DNA from: CAZART01 sp964487555
Lineage (GTDB): Bacteria > Bacteroidota > Rhodothermia > Rhodothermales > VXPQ01
DNA length: 64,000 nucleotides
Assembly: GCA_964487555.1 (NCBI GenBank)
Contig: CAZART010000006.1
Span: 31,212-95,211, forward strand
Direction of reading: 5' to 3'
The notes beneath the pieces are model-generated. The model did not search any database, was not told where the DNA came from, and saw only the letters and a list, made by a program, of their open reading frames with translations. A program made the translations under genes and the position numbers. Every line of letters starts with the position of its first letter. The stretch's first letter is position 1. Of the stretch, positions 33,968 to 43,833 are shown in pieces.

Positions 33968-34930
33968 ATGCGTCCAATGAAATCTATTCTATGCATAAAC
34001 AGTGGCGGACTCGGTGACCTACATGGCATCAGGATGCGAAAGTTGGAGCATGGTCTCGACGCCGATCTGACGTTTTTTGATTTCGACAAGTCGCGTTCTC
34101 GGTGGAGCAATGCTGTCGCGTTGCGAGAGCTACTCGGGTCCAAGAAATGGGACCTGGTATATCAGGAAGCGACAGGTATTGCGGCCGGCGTTCGGCTCAT
34201 CATTGCGGCCATGCGGAGGGGGCAGCGCTACGTCGTTTCATCCGGCGATCCCGTGTCGGGGTTCTTTGTCTGTGGCATTGTCGGAAGTCTCACCTGGAAC
34301 GCCCGGCAGAATTATTGCTACGGCCTGGAGTTGGTGGAATCACTGAAGCACGTTCAGCGAGACGATGTGTCGGTTTTGATCGTCGGTGACGGAGAAGGTC
34401 GCCGGATTCTCGAAGAGCGAATACCTGAAAGGCTGAAAGGGAGGATTGTGCTATCCGGGAGGGTACCGCCTTCCGAGGTCGGGCGCCTACTGAGGGCGAT
34501 GGACATCGGGATCATCCCACAGGCCCTCGATCACCTGGGCAGCTATCGACTGACGACGAAGCTACCTGAATATCTGGCGGCCGGCCTTGCGGTAGCGATG
34601 AGTCCTATTCCGGTTTTTTACGATTACGTCCACTCCGCCGGGTGGCCGCTGCCGGCACGACATCCGGCCAGCGAGGCGTTCCATGTCGGATTTGGACGTT
34701 GGATGGACAAACTGGATCCGCTGGAGGTTCGCATCAAGGCTGCCAGAGCTCGCGCGATAGCTGAAGCTCGCTTCTCATACGATCATCTGACGGATCGATT
34801 TGCCGCATTTATAGGGGATCTGATGTACGATTCCGAAGCTGATGATCGCGTCGGAATAGTGCACGGGTCCGAGTTAGACAGTCCCTTAGTGGTATCAAAA
34901 AAACGCGCAGCTGAATGTGTGGCATTGTAG
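33968..34930 (+). CDS. GT-B glycosyltransferase, short form
   Basis: 320 residues (second ATG at 33977). The C-terminal donor domain is clear: VLIVGDGEGRRILEERIPE, LSGRVPPSEVGRLLRAMDIG and KLPEYLAAGLAVAMSPIPVF. The N-terminal domain begins CINSGGLGDLHGIRMRKLEHG but switches abruptly near residues 105-125 (SGDPVSGFFVCGIVG to ARQNYCYGLELVESL) into the donor domain. Related GT4 enzymes are usually 370-420 residues, so an internal segment of the acceptor domain may have been lost. Activity is therefore uncertain. Its end overlaps the start of asnB by 16 bases. Confidence 0.75.
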   Translation: MRPMKSILCINSGGLGDLHGIRMRKLEHGLDADLTFFDFDKSRSRWSNAVALRELLGSKKWDLVYQEATGIAAGVRLIIAAMRRGQRYVVSSGDPVSGFFVCGIVGSLTWNARQNYCYGLELVESLKHVQRDDVSVLIVGDGEGRRILEERIPERLKGRIVLSGRVPPSEVGRLLRAMDIGIIPQALDHLGSYRLTTKLPEYLAAGLAVAMSPIPVFYDYVHSAGWPLPARHPASEAFHVGFGRWMDKLDPLEVRIKAARARAIAEARFSYDHLTDRFAAFIGDLMYDSEADDRVGIVHGSELDSPLVVSKKRAAECVAL

Positions 34931-36828
34931 GCTTTGTTGGAGACGTCAGTTCGGGCCGATTAGACCGGCTGGTCAAGGCTCGGGATCTGATGGTGCATCG
35001 GGGTCCGGACGATGCGGGTCTGTCGAACGTTGGCGCCGCCCACTTCGGCTTTCGTCGTCTGGCTATCCTCGACCTCTCGCACGCAGGTCATCAGCCGATG
35101 CTTTCGGAGGATCGCAGCGTTGCGCTGGTCTTCAACGGAGAGATCTACAACTTCCGAACGCTGCGCAGGGATTTGGAGCGCTCCTGTCGCTTTCGATCGG
35201 ACACCGACTCGGAGGTTCTTCTTAAGGGGTACCAGGAATGGGGTTGGGAGGAGCTTCTTCGGCGCATCGACGGCATGTTTGCCTTCGCCATCTGGGATGA
35301 CCGGAAGCAGACGCTGTTCGCCGCCCGTGACCGGGCCGGAAAGAAGCCGTTCTTCTATACACGCCTTGCCGGTGGCGTTGCTTTTGCGTCGACGCTGAAC
35401 GCGCTGAGGGAGCTGGTTCCGGAGCGGAACGAAATCGATCCGATCGCCCTCGATGCCTATCTGACCTACCAGGCGCTGCCGTCACCCCACACGATGCTAA
35501 AGGATGTGTATCAACTCGCACCTGCACACCAGCTGCGATACGGCCTGGAAGGCGATCGTCTTCATACGGAGCGTTATTGGGAACTGGACTACGGACCGAA
35601 ATGGGACAAGAACGAAGAGGGCCTCCTCGACGATCTCGACGACCTCGTGCGCCGGGCTGTCCGAAAGCGGCTCGTCAGCGACGTCCCCCTTGGGGCCTTT
35701 CTGTCGGGAGGTGTTGACTCAAGCCTCGTCGTGTCGATGATGGCACAGGAACAGACGGCGCCGGTCGAGGCCGTGGTCATCGGATTCGAAGATCCCGCAT
35801 TCGACGAGCGACCGTTTGCCAGAAAAGTGGCGGAGAAGTGGGGGGTGAATCTACACGAACACGTGCTTCAGTCCGACGCCGTGTCCGATCTTCCGGAGAT
35901 CATCTGGCATTATGGCCAGCCCCTGGCGGACGTCTCGATCGTTCCGACGTATTACGTCGCGAAGGCCGCGAAGCAGCACGTGACGGTCGTGCTAAACGGC
36001 GACGGTGGCGACGAGGTATTTGGGGGGTATGCCCGGCCCATGGTCGCCCGGGCGGCGCAGGTTTACCGAAGCCTGCTTCCGAGGGGGATACGCCGGACCG
36101 TTGGCAAACAGCTGGGAGAAGTAAACGGCTCTGCCGGCTTCCTCAAGCGCGTACGCATGTTAACGACTTCGGGCCAGGTTTCGGCTCGAGAAGCCTTCGT
36201 GTATGACCGCGCATTTCGGCGCCATCGCCATGAAGCTTATGCACCCGCTTTGCAAGATGCCGTTGCCGAGCGGCATCCGGACGCTTTCTATCAGGAGGTA
36301 TGGGACGCGGCGAACGGCGTCGACGACGTCGACCGGTGTCTGTACGGCGATCTCGCCAGCTACCTTCCCGATCAGCTGCTAACGAAGATGGACGTGTCGA
36401 CGATGGCGCACTCGGTGGAGGCTCGTTCGCCGCTCCTCGACACGGCCCTTCTTGAATATGCGGCACGCATCCCGACGTCACTCCGCTTGAAAGGATACAC
36501 CACGAAGTATCTACTGAAAAAGCTCGCTGAAAGGTACGTACCGCGGGACGTGCTCTACCGGCGAAAGCGCGGCTTTGTCATGCCGACGAGCGATTGGCTG
36601 CGTGGAGAATTGGCTCCGTACGTTGAGGGTGCCTTGCTCGACGGGCGATTTGCGGAACGGGGTTGGATCGCCCCGGAGTTTGCGGAGCGGATGGTTTCGG
36701 AACACATGAGTGGGTGCTGGAACTGGGGTGAGCAGATTTGGACCCTCTTTGTCTTGGAGATCTGGTCACGCATGACGCTGGATGGGAGCCTTCATCGAGG
36801 AGACAGTTTGGAACTCCTGCTGCGATGA
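34915..36828 (+). CDS. asnB: asparagine synthetase B-type amidotransferase
   Basis: 637 residues. The start MCGIVGF puts the catalytic Cys at position 2 after Met removal, as required for the class II glutaminase domain (about 1-210). The synthetase domain follows with the ATP-PPi loop FLSGGVDSSLVVSMMAQE at about 262-279 and YLPDQLLTKMDVSTMAHSVE ARSPLLD. Genes of this type in polysaccharide clusters are thought to amidate carboxyl groups of sugar acids or attach amino groups, rather than serve asparagine supply. Here it lies between two glycosyltransferases with overlaps of 16 and 4 bases, which supports that role (inference). Confidence 0.93.
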   Translation: MCGIVGFVGDVSSGRLDRLVKARDLMVHRGPDDAGLSNVGAAHFGFRRLAILDLSHAGHQPMLSEDRSVALVFNGEIYNFRTLRRDLERSCRFRSDTDSEVLLKGYQEWGWEELLRRIDGMFAFAIWDDRKQTLFAARDRAGKKPFFYTRLAGGVAFASTLNALRELVPERNEIDPIALDAYLTYQALPSPHTMLKDVYQLAPAHQLRYGLEGDRLHTERYWELDYGPKWDKNEEGLLDDLDDLVRRAVRKRLVSDVPLGAFLSGGVDSSLVVSMMAQEQTAPVEAVVIGFEDPAFDERPFARKVAEKWGVNLHEHVLQSDAVSDLPEIIWHYGQPLADVSIVPTYYVAKAAKQHVTVVLNGDGGDEVFGGYARPMVARAAQVYRSLLPRGIRRTVGKQLGEVNGSAGFLKRVRMLTTSGQVSAREAFVYDRAFRRHRHEAYAPALQDAVAERHPDAFYQEVWDAANGVDDVDRCLYGDLASYLPDQLLTKMDVSTMAHSVEARSPLLDTALLEYAARIPTSLRLKGYTTKYLLKKLAERYVPRDVLYRRKRGFVMPTSDWLRGELAPYVEGALLDGRFAERGWIAPEFAERMVSEHMSGCWNWGEQIWTLFVLEIWSRMTLDGSLHRGDSLELLLR

Positions 36829-37991
36829 CCTATCCGACGAGCGTCAGACCGATCCGCTGCCTCCAGATAGGGATGAGCTGGTTTCCCGAACAGGCCGGCA
36901 ACGGTCTCGATCGCGTGTATCATGCGCTCGCGACGCATCTTCCCGACGTCGGCGTGTCGGTGCGCGGCCTGGTCGCGGGTTCCGACGAGGTGCGCGCCTC
37001 GTCGGGTGGTGCGGTGCAGTCATTCGGCTCGGATACGGCGCCATTGTCGATACGCTTGCGCGGGGTACGATCAGCTATCCGGGGCGAGCTCGGGGCCTTT
37101 CCGTTTGATCTCGTCGCGTCGCACTTTGCCCTGTACATGCTTCCCGCACTCGACCTCATCACATCACTGCCTCTCGTCGTTCATTTTCATGGCCCGTGGG
37201 CCGGTGAAAGCGCAGCCGAAGGCGAGCGTCGCATTTCGACGGCTGCGAAAGCCGCCGTTGAGCGGCTGGTCTACCGGCGGGCGGCGACGTTCATCGTCCT
37301 GTCCGATGCCTTCCGGCGCGTCTTGAATGAAGAATTTCGTGTACCCATGGACCGGATACGGATCGTTCCCGGCGGGACGGACGTGCAGCGCTTCGATATC
37401 GATGCTTCGCAGGAGGATGCACGAAGAGCGCTGGGATGGCCTGTCGACCGACCGATCCTTCTGAGCGTGCGACGATTGGCCCACCGGATGGGACTAGAGA
37501 ATCTTATCGATGCGATGGCGATCGTGCGACGTCGCGTGCCGGAGATCTTTCTCCTGATTGCCGGGAAGGGCCCGATAGCGGACGATCTCAGCCGGCGGAT
37601 TGCTGCCCTCGGACTGGAGGATTCCGTGCGGCTTCTCGGGTTTGTACCGGAGAAGAAGCTGCCTTATGCTTTTCGGGCTGCCGACCTGTCCATCGTGCCG
37701 ACGGTGGCGCTTGAAGGTTTCGGTCTGATCACCGTCGAATCTCTCGCTGCCGGTACGCCGGTCTTAGTCACGCCGAACGGAGGACTTCCGGAGGTGGCCG
37801 GGCCGCTTTCCAGAGATCTTGTACTTTCCGGTGACGCACCGGCTCAGATTGCGGAGCGCGTCGAGAGGGTACTCACCGGCGATCTCGAGCTGCCGTCGGC
37901 GTGTGAATGCCGCCGCTATGCACGCGAGCGTTATGACTGGTCGGAGGTAGCCAGACAGACGCGTAAGGTATACGACGAGGTGCTGTCGTGA
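36825..37991 (+). CDS. GT4-family glycosyltransferase
   Basis: 388 residues from the ATG at 36825, which overlaps the asnB stop as ATGA; the frame is open to 36738, but a longer overlap is unlikely. Features: QIGMSWFPEQAGNGLDRVYH, VVHFHGPWAGESAAEGE, FIVLSDAFRRVLNEEF, ILLSVRRLAHRMGLENLIDA and PTVALEGFGLITVESLAAGT with E-x7-E spacing. A retaining GT-B enzyme, co-translated with its neighbours. Confidence 0.92.
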   Translation: MTYPTSVRPIRCLQIGMSWFPEQAGNGLDRVYHALATHLPDVGVSVRGLVAGSDEVRASSGGAVQSFGSDTAPLSIRLRGVRSAIRGELGAFPFDLVASHFALYMLPALDLITSLPLVVHFHGPWAGESAAEGERRISTAAKAAVERLVYRRAATFIVLSDAFRRVLNEEFRVPMDRIRIVPGGTDVQRFDIDASQEDARRALGWPVDRPILLSVRRLAHRMGLENLIDAMAIVRRRVPEIFLLIAGKGPIADDLSRRIAALGLEDSVRLLGFVPEKKLPYAFRAADLSIVPTVALEGFGLITVESLAAGTPVLVTPNGGLPEVAGPLSRDLVLSGDAPAQIAERVERVLTGDLELPSACECRRYARERYDWSEVARQTRKVYDEVLS

Positions 37992-39229
37992 TGCCACGGA
38001 TTTTATTCGTTAATCACGTCGCCGTGCTTGGTGGCGGCGAGCGCTCCCTTCTGGATATCGCCGCCCATTTCAAAGAGACGTGCAGCGTTGCGCTCCTGGA
38101 TCGTGGACCGCTATACGGGCATCTACAGGCCCGCGACATCCACGTTGAGGTGATTCCGGCGCCTACGTCTTTGACGTCGGTCGTCCGTGGCGGAGCGATT
38201 GCGCGGGATCTGCGCGCCATTCCGGCTACACTCAAGCTTGCGTGGAAGCTGTCGCGCATGGCCCGAGAATACGACGTCATCTACGCTAATTCACAGAAGG
38301 CCATGATCATCGCCGCGATGGCCTCAGTCCTCGCTGCGAAGCCGCTCATATGGCATCTGAGAGACCTGATGACGGACGAGCATTTTAGCCGTTCCCACCA
38401 GCGTGTGGCGACAATCGTCGCGAACCGATTTACGGTCCGTGTGATCGCGAATTCCGAAGCGACTCGCCGTGCGTTCGTGCGTAACGGCGGTCGGGAGGAT
38501 CTCGTTCACACGATTCTGAATGGAATCGACGAGACGCCGTTCACCACGCCCGTTCCCGCGGACGAGATGGAGCGCCTTCGCCACGATCTTGGTCTAAACG
38601 GATCCCCCGTCATAGGCGCCTTCTCGAGAATTGCTCGTTGGAAAGGCCAGCACGTGCTGGTTGACGTTCTCGCCCGGCTGCCGGATGCGCACGTCTTGCT
38701 CGTTGGGGACGCGCTGTTCGAAGAGGACGCGGCGTATATGCGCGAGCTCAAGCTGCAAGTTGCTCGGCTTGGTGTCGGTGACCGGGTTCACTTTCTAGGT
38801 TTTCGAGACGACGTCCCGCGCCTGTTGCAGCTGGTCGACGTCGTCGCGCATACGTCCACATCCCCGGAGCCGTTCGGCCGCGTGATCGTTGAGGGCATGC
38901 TGTCGGGAAAGCCCGTCGTTGCAGCTGATTCCGGTGGTGTGCTCGAAATTGTCGACGAAGGGGAGACCGGTATACTCGTTCCCCCCGGGGATTCCGTTGC
39001 GCTCGCTGCCGCTCTCGACGACCTGCTCAAGCAGCCGGAGATGCGCCGAAGACTGTCCGAGCGCGGCCGCGAAACGGCGTTACGTAGGTTTACGGTCAGC
39101 TCCATGCTTCGAAAGATCGAGGCGACGGTAGGGGTAGCGGCTCGGGAAGCCGGTCGGTGGGATCTGTTGAGGCGTAGGAAAAAAGACCTAGCCTCTTCTG
39201 CGTCGAAGGACCGATCTTTGGTCGGATGA
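37988..39229 (+). CDS. GT4-family glycosyltransferase
   Basis: 413 residues from GTG 37988 or ATG 37991, overlapping the previous stop. Features: FVNHVAVLGGGERSLLDIAA, IYANSQKAMIIAAMA, LIWHLRDLMTDEHF, RVIANSEATRRAFV, GAFSRIARWKGQHVLVDVLA and the donor motif SPEPFGRVIVEGMLSGKPVV. The C-terminal 40 residues are basic and not conserved-looking. It is the last gene of the unbroken + strand run; an intergenic region of about 640 bases follows. Confidence 0.92.
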   Translation: MMPRILFVNHVAVLGGGERSLLDIAAHFKETCSVALLDRGPLYGHLQARDIHVEVIPAPTSLTSVVRGGAIARDLRAIPATLKLAWKLSRMAREYDVIYANSQKAMIIAAMASVLAAKPLIWHLRDLMTDEHFSRSHQRVATIVANRFTVRVIANSEATRRAFVRNGGREDLVHTILNGIDETPFTTPVPADEMERLRHDLGLNGSPVIGAFSRIARWKGQHVLVDVLARLPDAHVLLVGDALFEEDAAYMRELKLQVARLGVGDRVHFLGFRDDVPRLLQLVDVVAHTSTSPEPFGRVIVEGMLSGKPVVAADSGGVLEIVDEGETGILVPPGDSVALAAALDDLLKQPEMRRRLSERGRETALRRFTVSSMLRKIEATVGVAAREAGRWDLLRRRKKDLASSASKDRSLVG

Positions 39230-39873
39230 AATTCTTACCCATCGAGCGAGAAAAATCTTCCGGATCGGCGTGCGACCGCGCACGTCGCAGAAATTCACGA
39301 GCAGGTTTTTTAGGTGCCGGGAACCGGCCAAATAGGGGACAGACCACCACCCGCTCGCTGATCTGCGCGTCCTTCCGGAGGCGCTCCGCGTGATTTGCAC
39401 ATCTTTTGCGAGGGGGCTATATTCAGCGCCGGTAGAAATCGTCTGAGTCCACCACCTCCCACCCGGGACTTGGGCACTTTGTGATTTTTATCGGTCAGGC
39501 ACATTTGACGCTGCCTGCGTAGTCCGGCACTTGATGAGCGGTTGGATTTCCTGATCCTGAAAAGTGGATTACTGCGTGTTGAGGAATCATTAACGCTCGC
39601 GTAGCTCCTCTCATCGCCTCCTGCTTCTCCTAACCGCTCGGATCGACGCGGTTTTTTGTCGTCGTGGCCTGGTTCCCGGGTACGCTGCTTCTCAAACGTT
39701 CTTACGCCAAAACTACTATCGGACCTGCACCGCGTATATGTAGCTTTACCATTTCCGCGAAGAAGGCCTGTCGTTCGGCATGGATCTTGTCCAGCGGAAT
39801 CGGAAGTCATCCTATGCTCTCTGCAGTATGCTGCGCAGCAGTTACGCGCCATCATTAAGACTCGTGTGATAGC
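39230..39873. other. 644-base intergenic region
   Basis: No convincing gene in either direction. The only strong structure is the intrinsic terminator at 39632-39657. The 200 bases after it should contain the promoter of the T9SS protein gene at 39874. The earlier part (39230-39600) shows nothing recognisable. Confidence 0.5.
39632..39657 (+). terminator. intrinsic terminator
   Basis: AACCGC (39632-39637) pairs with GCGGTT (39648-39653) around a 10-base loop, and a run of six Ts (39652-39657) closes it. Orientation fits termination of + strand transcription, some 400 bases beyond the last glycosyltransferase gene. Confidence 0.7.
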
Positions 39874-42800
39874 ATGAAATATCTCAAGGGCCTTCTTCCG
39901 GTTCTGTGCCTTCTTTCTCTTCTGGTGGTTTTCTCCGCGGGTTTCTTCGCCACCAAGCAACACTCGATGGTCGCTCAGCTTGCAAACACCGTCGTGCTTC
40001 CCATCGAGGTGCTGGGTGCAAGCGGGCACATCGAGAGCGTCACCGTCGAAATCGCGGACCCTAACAACGTCGACAGCCTGTACATCAAAGGGCATGCTCT
40101 GGGGTTCAAGAAATCCGACCTGGCCGACGAGATCGGATACGACAAAAAAGTGAGCGTGCGGATTAACGGTGGGGCGTGGATTCCCGTCGACAATCAGACG
40201 GCCGACGTCTATTGGCCGGAGCGTGTGTACGAAGGCATTGGAGGGGCCTATCACACGGTCCGATTGAATCTTCCGATATCGGGTATCAAAGCCGGTGCAA
40301 ACAGTGTTGAATTCAGGCTCAATCAGACCGAAGGCACCAGCTCCGGCTTTCGCATTCTCGAGTTTGATCTTCGGCGGGGTAATGGCGCGAGCGCGATCAG
40401 CGGAACGACCTTCGTCGACGACGACCCGGACAGTTGGGCTCCGCCGATGTCGGGAGCGGGCGATATTTCTGCCGGGAAGAGCCTTTTCACGAAGCGCAAC
40501 AGTTTAAACGAGTCGCCGCTTCCCGGAGCGGGACTGATCATCGCGGCCTGTTCGGATTGCCACGCCACCGACGGCCGGGATCTGAAATATTTCAATTTCT
40601 CGAACAACTCAATCGTGGCTCGATCCGTGTTTCACGGATTGACGCCTCGTGAGGGGCAGCAAATCGCCTCCTATATTCGCTCGATTGATCTCGAATTGCC
40701 CGGAGGATATACCGTTGCCGATGCCGGCCGCCCATGGGATCCTCCCTATCAGCCGGGACCCGAGCTCGAGAACAAACCTGTCGAGCTGTGGGCCGCAGGA
40801 GCCGGTATTGAATGGGTTCTCGACCGGGACAATGATATGTTGCCTCATCTCTTTCCGAATGGACACACGGGCTCCGGAGGCCTGTCGGTGGCTCATCCGG
40901 ACGCCAGCGTTCGAAATGACCTGATTCCGATCGCCCTTCAACTGCCCGACTGGAACGGTTGGCTGCCAACCGTACATCCTTTCGACGTGTACGGCCAGTC
41001 CGGGGTAGAACAATTGTCCAGCTACCAGGATCTCGAGTACGAGCTCGACAACCTCTTTGCAGCCGACCGCCAGGGGATGATAGATGCGTCAAAAAATTTG
41101 AATCATAGAAACAAAAGGGCAGGCATCTTCAGAGAGCTTCATTACACGGCAGGTTACGGATTCGAGTGGGCCGGCGAGCAGGAAGGCATAAATCTTACTC
41201 TGTCTTCAAGGTGGGCACCGGAGAACCAGCAGCTCGACGAGCTTTCGGACCATCAGTGGCAAGCGGTAAGATTCTGGGAACTGATGCAGCGCCACAAGTT
41301 GGAGGACCTCGGCGATGAGATTTTTAAGGGCACGCCGTCCATCGACGACAAGAGCCTCGTCGGCGGTTGGGATCGGACGTGGCTCGTCGCCAATCAGATT
41401 ATCTTTGACATGGCTCCGCACAAGCACGCGAAGCCGTACTACCCTTTCGACTCGCCCTACCCCACGCCGCTTCAAAATACGTACTTCTCGACGGCCTGGT
41501 ACGAGTTGCAGATGATCCTGTCTAACGGGAACAGGGATACGGGAGGCACGAACCCGGTGGATTGGAATTATCATCACCCCCACATCGGGAACCACAGCAG
41601 CCATCCGCGATCGGGAGAGAGCCACAATCAGTTTCTTCGCTGGATGAAGAGCCAGATTACCGTACAGCAGACGCACAACAGTTACCACGGAATCACGGAA
41701 AAGAGAGACGGCTGGGACTCCCATACGATCGATCCGGCTCGGATCTTACCGGGATATAATTGGAAGCGCGTAGCCACGGACGCTCCCAATCAGCAAATTG
41801 TGACCGAGGTGGCCGAGACGGTGCTGCGGGCGCATATGATCAAGCTGCTCAGACACGACATCGCTGAGTTTCCGCGAAACGAATCGCAGTGTACGATGCC
41901 CGGCTGGCCCGGAAGCAGCTGTACTCCGCGGGATGAAGGGGGTCATCCGAATATGTCCTCCCAAGATAAGCATACTCAATTTTTCACGCTGCTCGCACGA
42001 CTCAGCGAGCGGGGCGTATCGCCAACACTCATCGATAGCGCTGCAACGTGGGGCGAGGCCATGTGGCCTAGCGGAAATTGGGAGCAGTGGTTCTATACCG
42101 GGAGTGCGCCGCCGCCGGCGCCTAACGTCGGTCCATCGGCTAGCATCAGCTCACCGACGGATGGGATCTCTCTCACGGCCCCCGTATCCATTACAGTTAA
42201 GGCCGAGGCTTCCGACTCCGATGGTGCCGTCAAGAAAGTCGAGTTCTTCGTTGACGGTAGCAAGCTTGGCGAAGACGTGACGGCGCCGTACGCCGTCTCA
42301 TGGAATGAAACCGCTACCGGCACCTATAGCATCACGGCGAAAGCGACGGACGACGACGGGGCCAGCACATCGTCGAGTGCCGTCTCCGTTACCGTCATCG
42401 ACGGAGGTTCGCCGGATGACGGCAACGCACCCGTCGTTCAAGAGATCGCGCTGGCGGCGGGATGGAGTCTTGTCTCGAGTCTGGTTGAGCCGGCGGACCC
42501 CAGCATGGAAGCCTTGTTTTCTTCTATCAGCGACCAGACTGTCCTGGTTAAAGACAGCAAGGGACAGGTCTTCGTCCCGGAGTTCGATATCGATAATATC
42601 GGGACGTGGAATACATTAACGGGATACAGCGTCTACACAAGGGAAGCATGTACACTGGTGATCTCGGGTACCGCGGTTGATCCTGCAGACACACCTGTTG
42701 CTCTCGCGGAAGGCTGGAACATCGTTCCCTATCTTCGTAGCGATCCTATGGATGTTGCGAATGCGTTAGGCTCTATTTCGGGCGAATTGGTGTTGGTGAA

Positions 42801-43614
42801 GGACTACGCCGGGCGGCTCTACTATCCGGCGTATGATATTGACCAGATCGGCGAGCTCGTGCCCGGGAACGCGTACCGAGTCTACGTGACAAGTGCCGCT
42901 AATCTGGTGTATCCCGAAAATGAAAGCACGCCGTCAGGCACGTTGCAGACGGTAATGACAGGCGGGTCTGTGGACGGCGGCCTTGCAACGAGCTCCGTGC
43001 TCCTGGTTCGCAGTGAGGCATTCGCTGACGGAGACGAGCTATCGGTAATGGCTCCCGATGGAAGCGTCGTCGGTAGCGGCATCGTCGAGCGCGGGCTCGT
43101 CGCTATTAGCGTTCGAGGCGACGAGCGGCTGACGGGCGGCGTCGTTGAAGGAGCTCGCCATAAGGACCCGCTCGTGCTGGAGGTCCGCCGAGGCCGGGAT
43201 TCCGAGTCCCAGCCGGTCGAGGTCGACGCGGTAATGGACGGTTTATCGGGTAACTTCGTGGGAGGAGGTTTGTCCTACGAGGATAATTCGGTGATCGTCG
43301 CGGACGTACGTCTGACGGCGTCGAAGGATGTAGAGCCTGAGGACGTACCGGCTTCGTTCCGCCTCGGACAAAATTATCCGAATCCGTTTAATCCGGCGAC
43401 GGTGATCTCATACGATCTGGCGGCGGCCGTTCACGTGAGACTCGAGGTGTTCGATGCGTTAGGGCGGTTGGTAAAGATTCTCGTAGACGGCCACCAGCAG
43501 CCCGGTTCGCACGAAGCCCGCTTTGAGGGTATCGATCTGCAGAGCGGTGTCTACTTCTATACGATCAGGGCCGGCACGTACAGAGCTTCGAAGCAGATGC
43601 TCCTCGTCAAATAG
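39874..43614 (+). CDS. T9SS-exported protein with c-type heme motif and Ig-like domain
   Basis: 1,246 residues. Signal peptide MKYLKGLLPVLCLLSLLVVF. A C-x2-C-H heme-attachment motif (ACSDCHATDGRD, Cys226-Cys229-His230) lies in a cytochrome-like section of about residues 205-275. A large unrecognised central domain (about 275-740) has many Trp/His residues. Then come a bacterial Ig-like domain (about 750-845, SSPTDGISLTAPVSITVKAE ... VEFFVDGSKLG) and two GWSLVSS/GWNIVPY repeats (about 855-1010) common in Bacteroidota surface proteins. The C-terminal T9SS sorting domain is FRLGQNYPNPFNPATV ... QSGVYFYTIRAG. It should be exported, cleaved and anchored or released at the cell surface. The function of the heme is unknown. 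Confidence 0.88.
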   Translation: MKYLKGLLPVLCLLSLLVVFSAGFFATKQHSMVAQLANTVVLPIEVLGASGHIESVTVEIADPNNVDSLYIKGHALGFKKSDLADEIGYDKKVSVRINGGAWIPVDNQTADVYWPERVYEGIGGAYHTVRLNLPISGIKAGANSVEFRLNQTEGTSSGFRILEFDLRRGNGASAISGTTFVDDDPDSWAPPMSGAGDISAGKSLFTKRNSLNESPLPGAGLIIAACSDCHATDGRDLKYFNFSNNSIVARSVFHGLTPREGQQIASYIRSIDLELPGGYTVADAGRPWDPPYQPGPELENKPVELWAAGAGIEWVLDRDNDMLPHLFPNGHTGSGGLSVAHPDASVRNDLIPIALQLPDWNGWLPTVHPFDVYGQSGVEQLSSYQDLEYELDNLFAADRQGMIDASKNLNHRNKRAGIFRELHYTAGYGFEWAGEQEGINLTLSSRWAPENQQLDELSDHQWQAVRFWELMQRHKLEDLGDEIFKGTPSIDDKSLVGGWDRTWLVANQIIFDMAPHKHAKPYYPFDSPYPTPLQNTYFSTAWYELQMILSNGNRDTGGTNPVDWNYHHPHIGNHSSHPRSGESHNQFLRWMKSQITVQQTHNSYHGITEKRDGWDSHTIDPARILPGYNWKRVATDAPNQQIVTEVAETVLRAHMIKLLRHDIAEFPRNESQCTMPGWPGSSCTPRDEGGHPNMSSQDKHTQFFTLLARLSERGVSPTLIDSAATWGEAMWPSGNWEQWFYTGSAPPPAPNVGPSASISSPTDGISLTAPVSITVKAEASDSDGAVKKVEFFVDGSKLGEDVTAPYAVSWNETATGTYSITAKATDDDGASTSSSAVSVTVIDGGSPDDGNAPVVQEIALAAGWSLVSSLVEPADPSMEALFSSISDQTVLVKDSKGQVFVPEFDIDNIGTWNTLTGYSVYTREACTLVISGTAVDPADTPVALAEGWNIVPYLRSDPMDVANALGSISGELVLVKDYAGRLYYPAYDIDQIGELVPGNAYRVYVTSAANLVYPENESTPSGTLQTVMTGGSVDGGLATSSVLLVRSEAFADGDELSVMAPDGSVVGSGIVERGLVAISVRGDERLTGGVVEGARHKDPLVLEVRRGRDSESQPVEVDAVMDGLSGNFVGGGLSYEDNSVIVADVRLTASKDVEPEDVPASFRLGQNYPNPFNPATVISYDLAAAVHVRLEVFDALGRLVKILVDGHQQPGSHEARFEGIDLQSGVYFYTIRAGTYRASKQMLLVK

Positions 43615-43659
43615 GATTACGCCTTAAATAAGATTACGCCTTAGCCTGGGACTCAAAAA

Positions 43660-43695
43660 AACAGCCGCTTCCGTCCAAAGATGGAAGCGGCTGTT
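43660..43695. terminator. strong 13-bp hairpin after the heme T9SS gene
   Basis: AACAGCCGCTTCC (43660-43672) and GGAAGCGGCTGTT (43683-43695) form a perfect 13-bp stem with a 10-base loop. A run of As directly before the stem would give a U-tract on the minus strand. The + strand side lacks a U-run. It probably ends the upstream transcript and blocks antisense reading. Confidence 0.75.
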
Positions 43696-43833
43696 ATTGG
43701 TTAAGGAGCCGCCCCGGGCGTGAGGAGGAGCGGGACCCATTCGTTCTCGGTCGAGGCGCATCCACATCCAATCCTTTCCGCGGCTACCGATACCGCTGAC
43801 GGCGCGGTTTCGGATCGAGCGCGGCTCGAATGA

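Noticed and set aside
39310..40254. Long minus-strand open frame of 314 codons
   Set aside because: Overlaps the signal peptide and N-terminal domain of the T9SS heme protein, is Arg/His/Ser-rich and has no recognisable domain; it is a shadow of the opposite strand.
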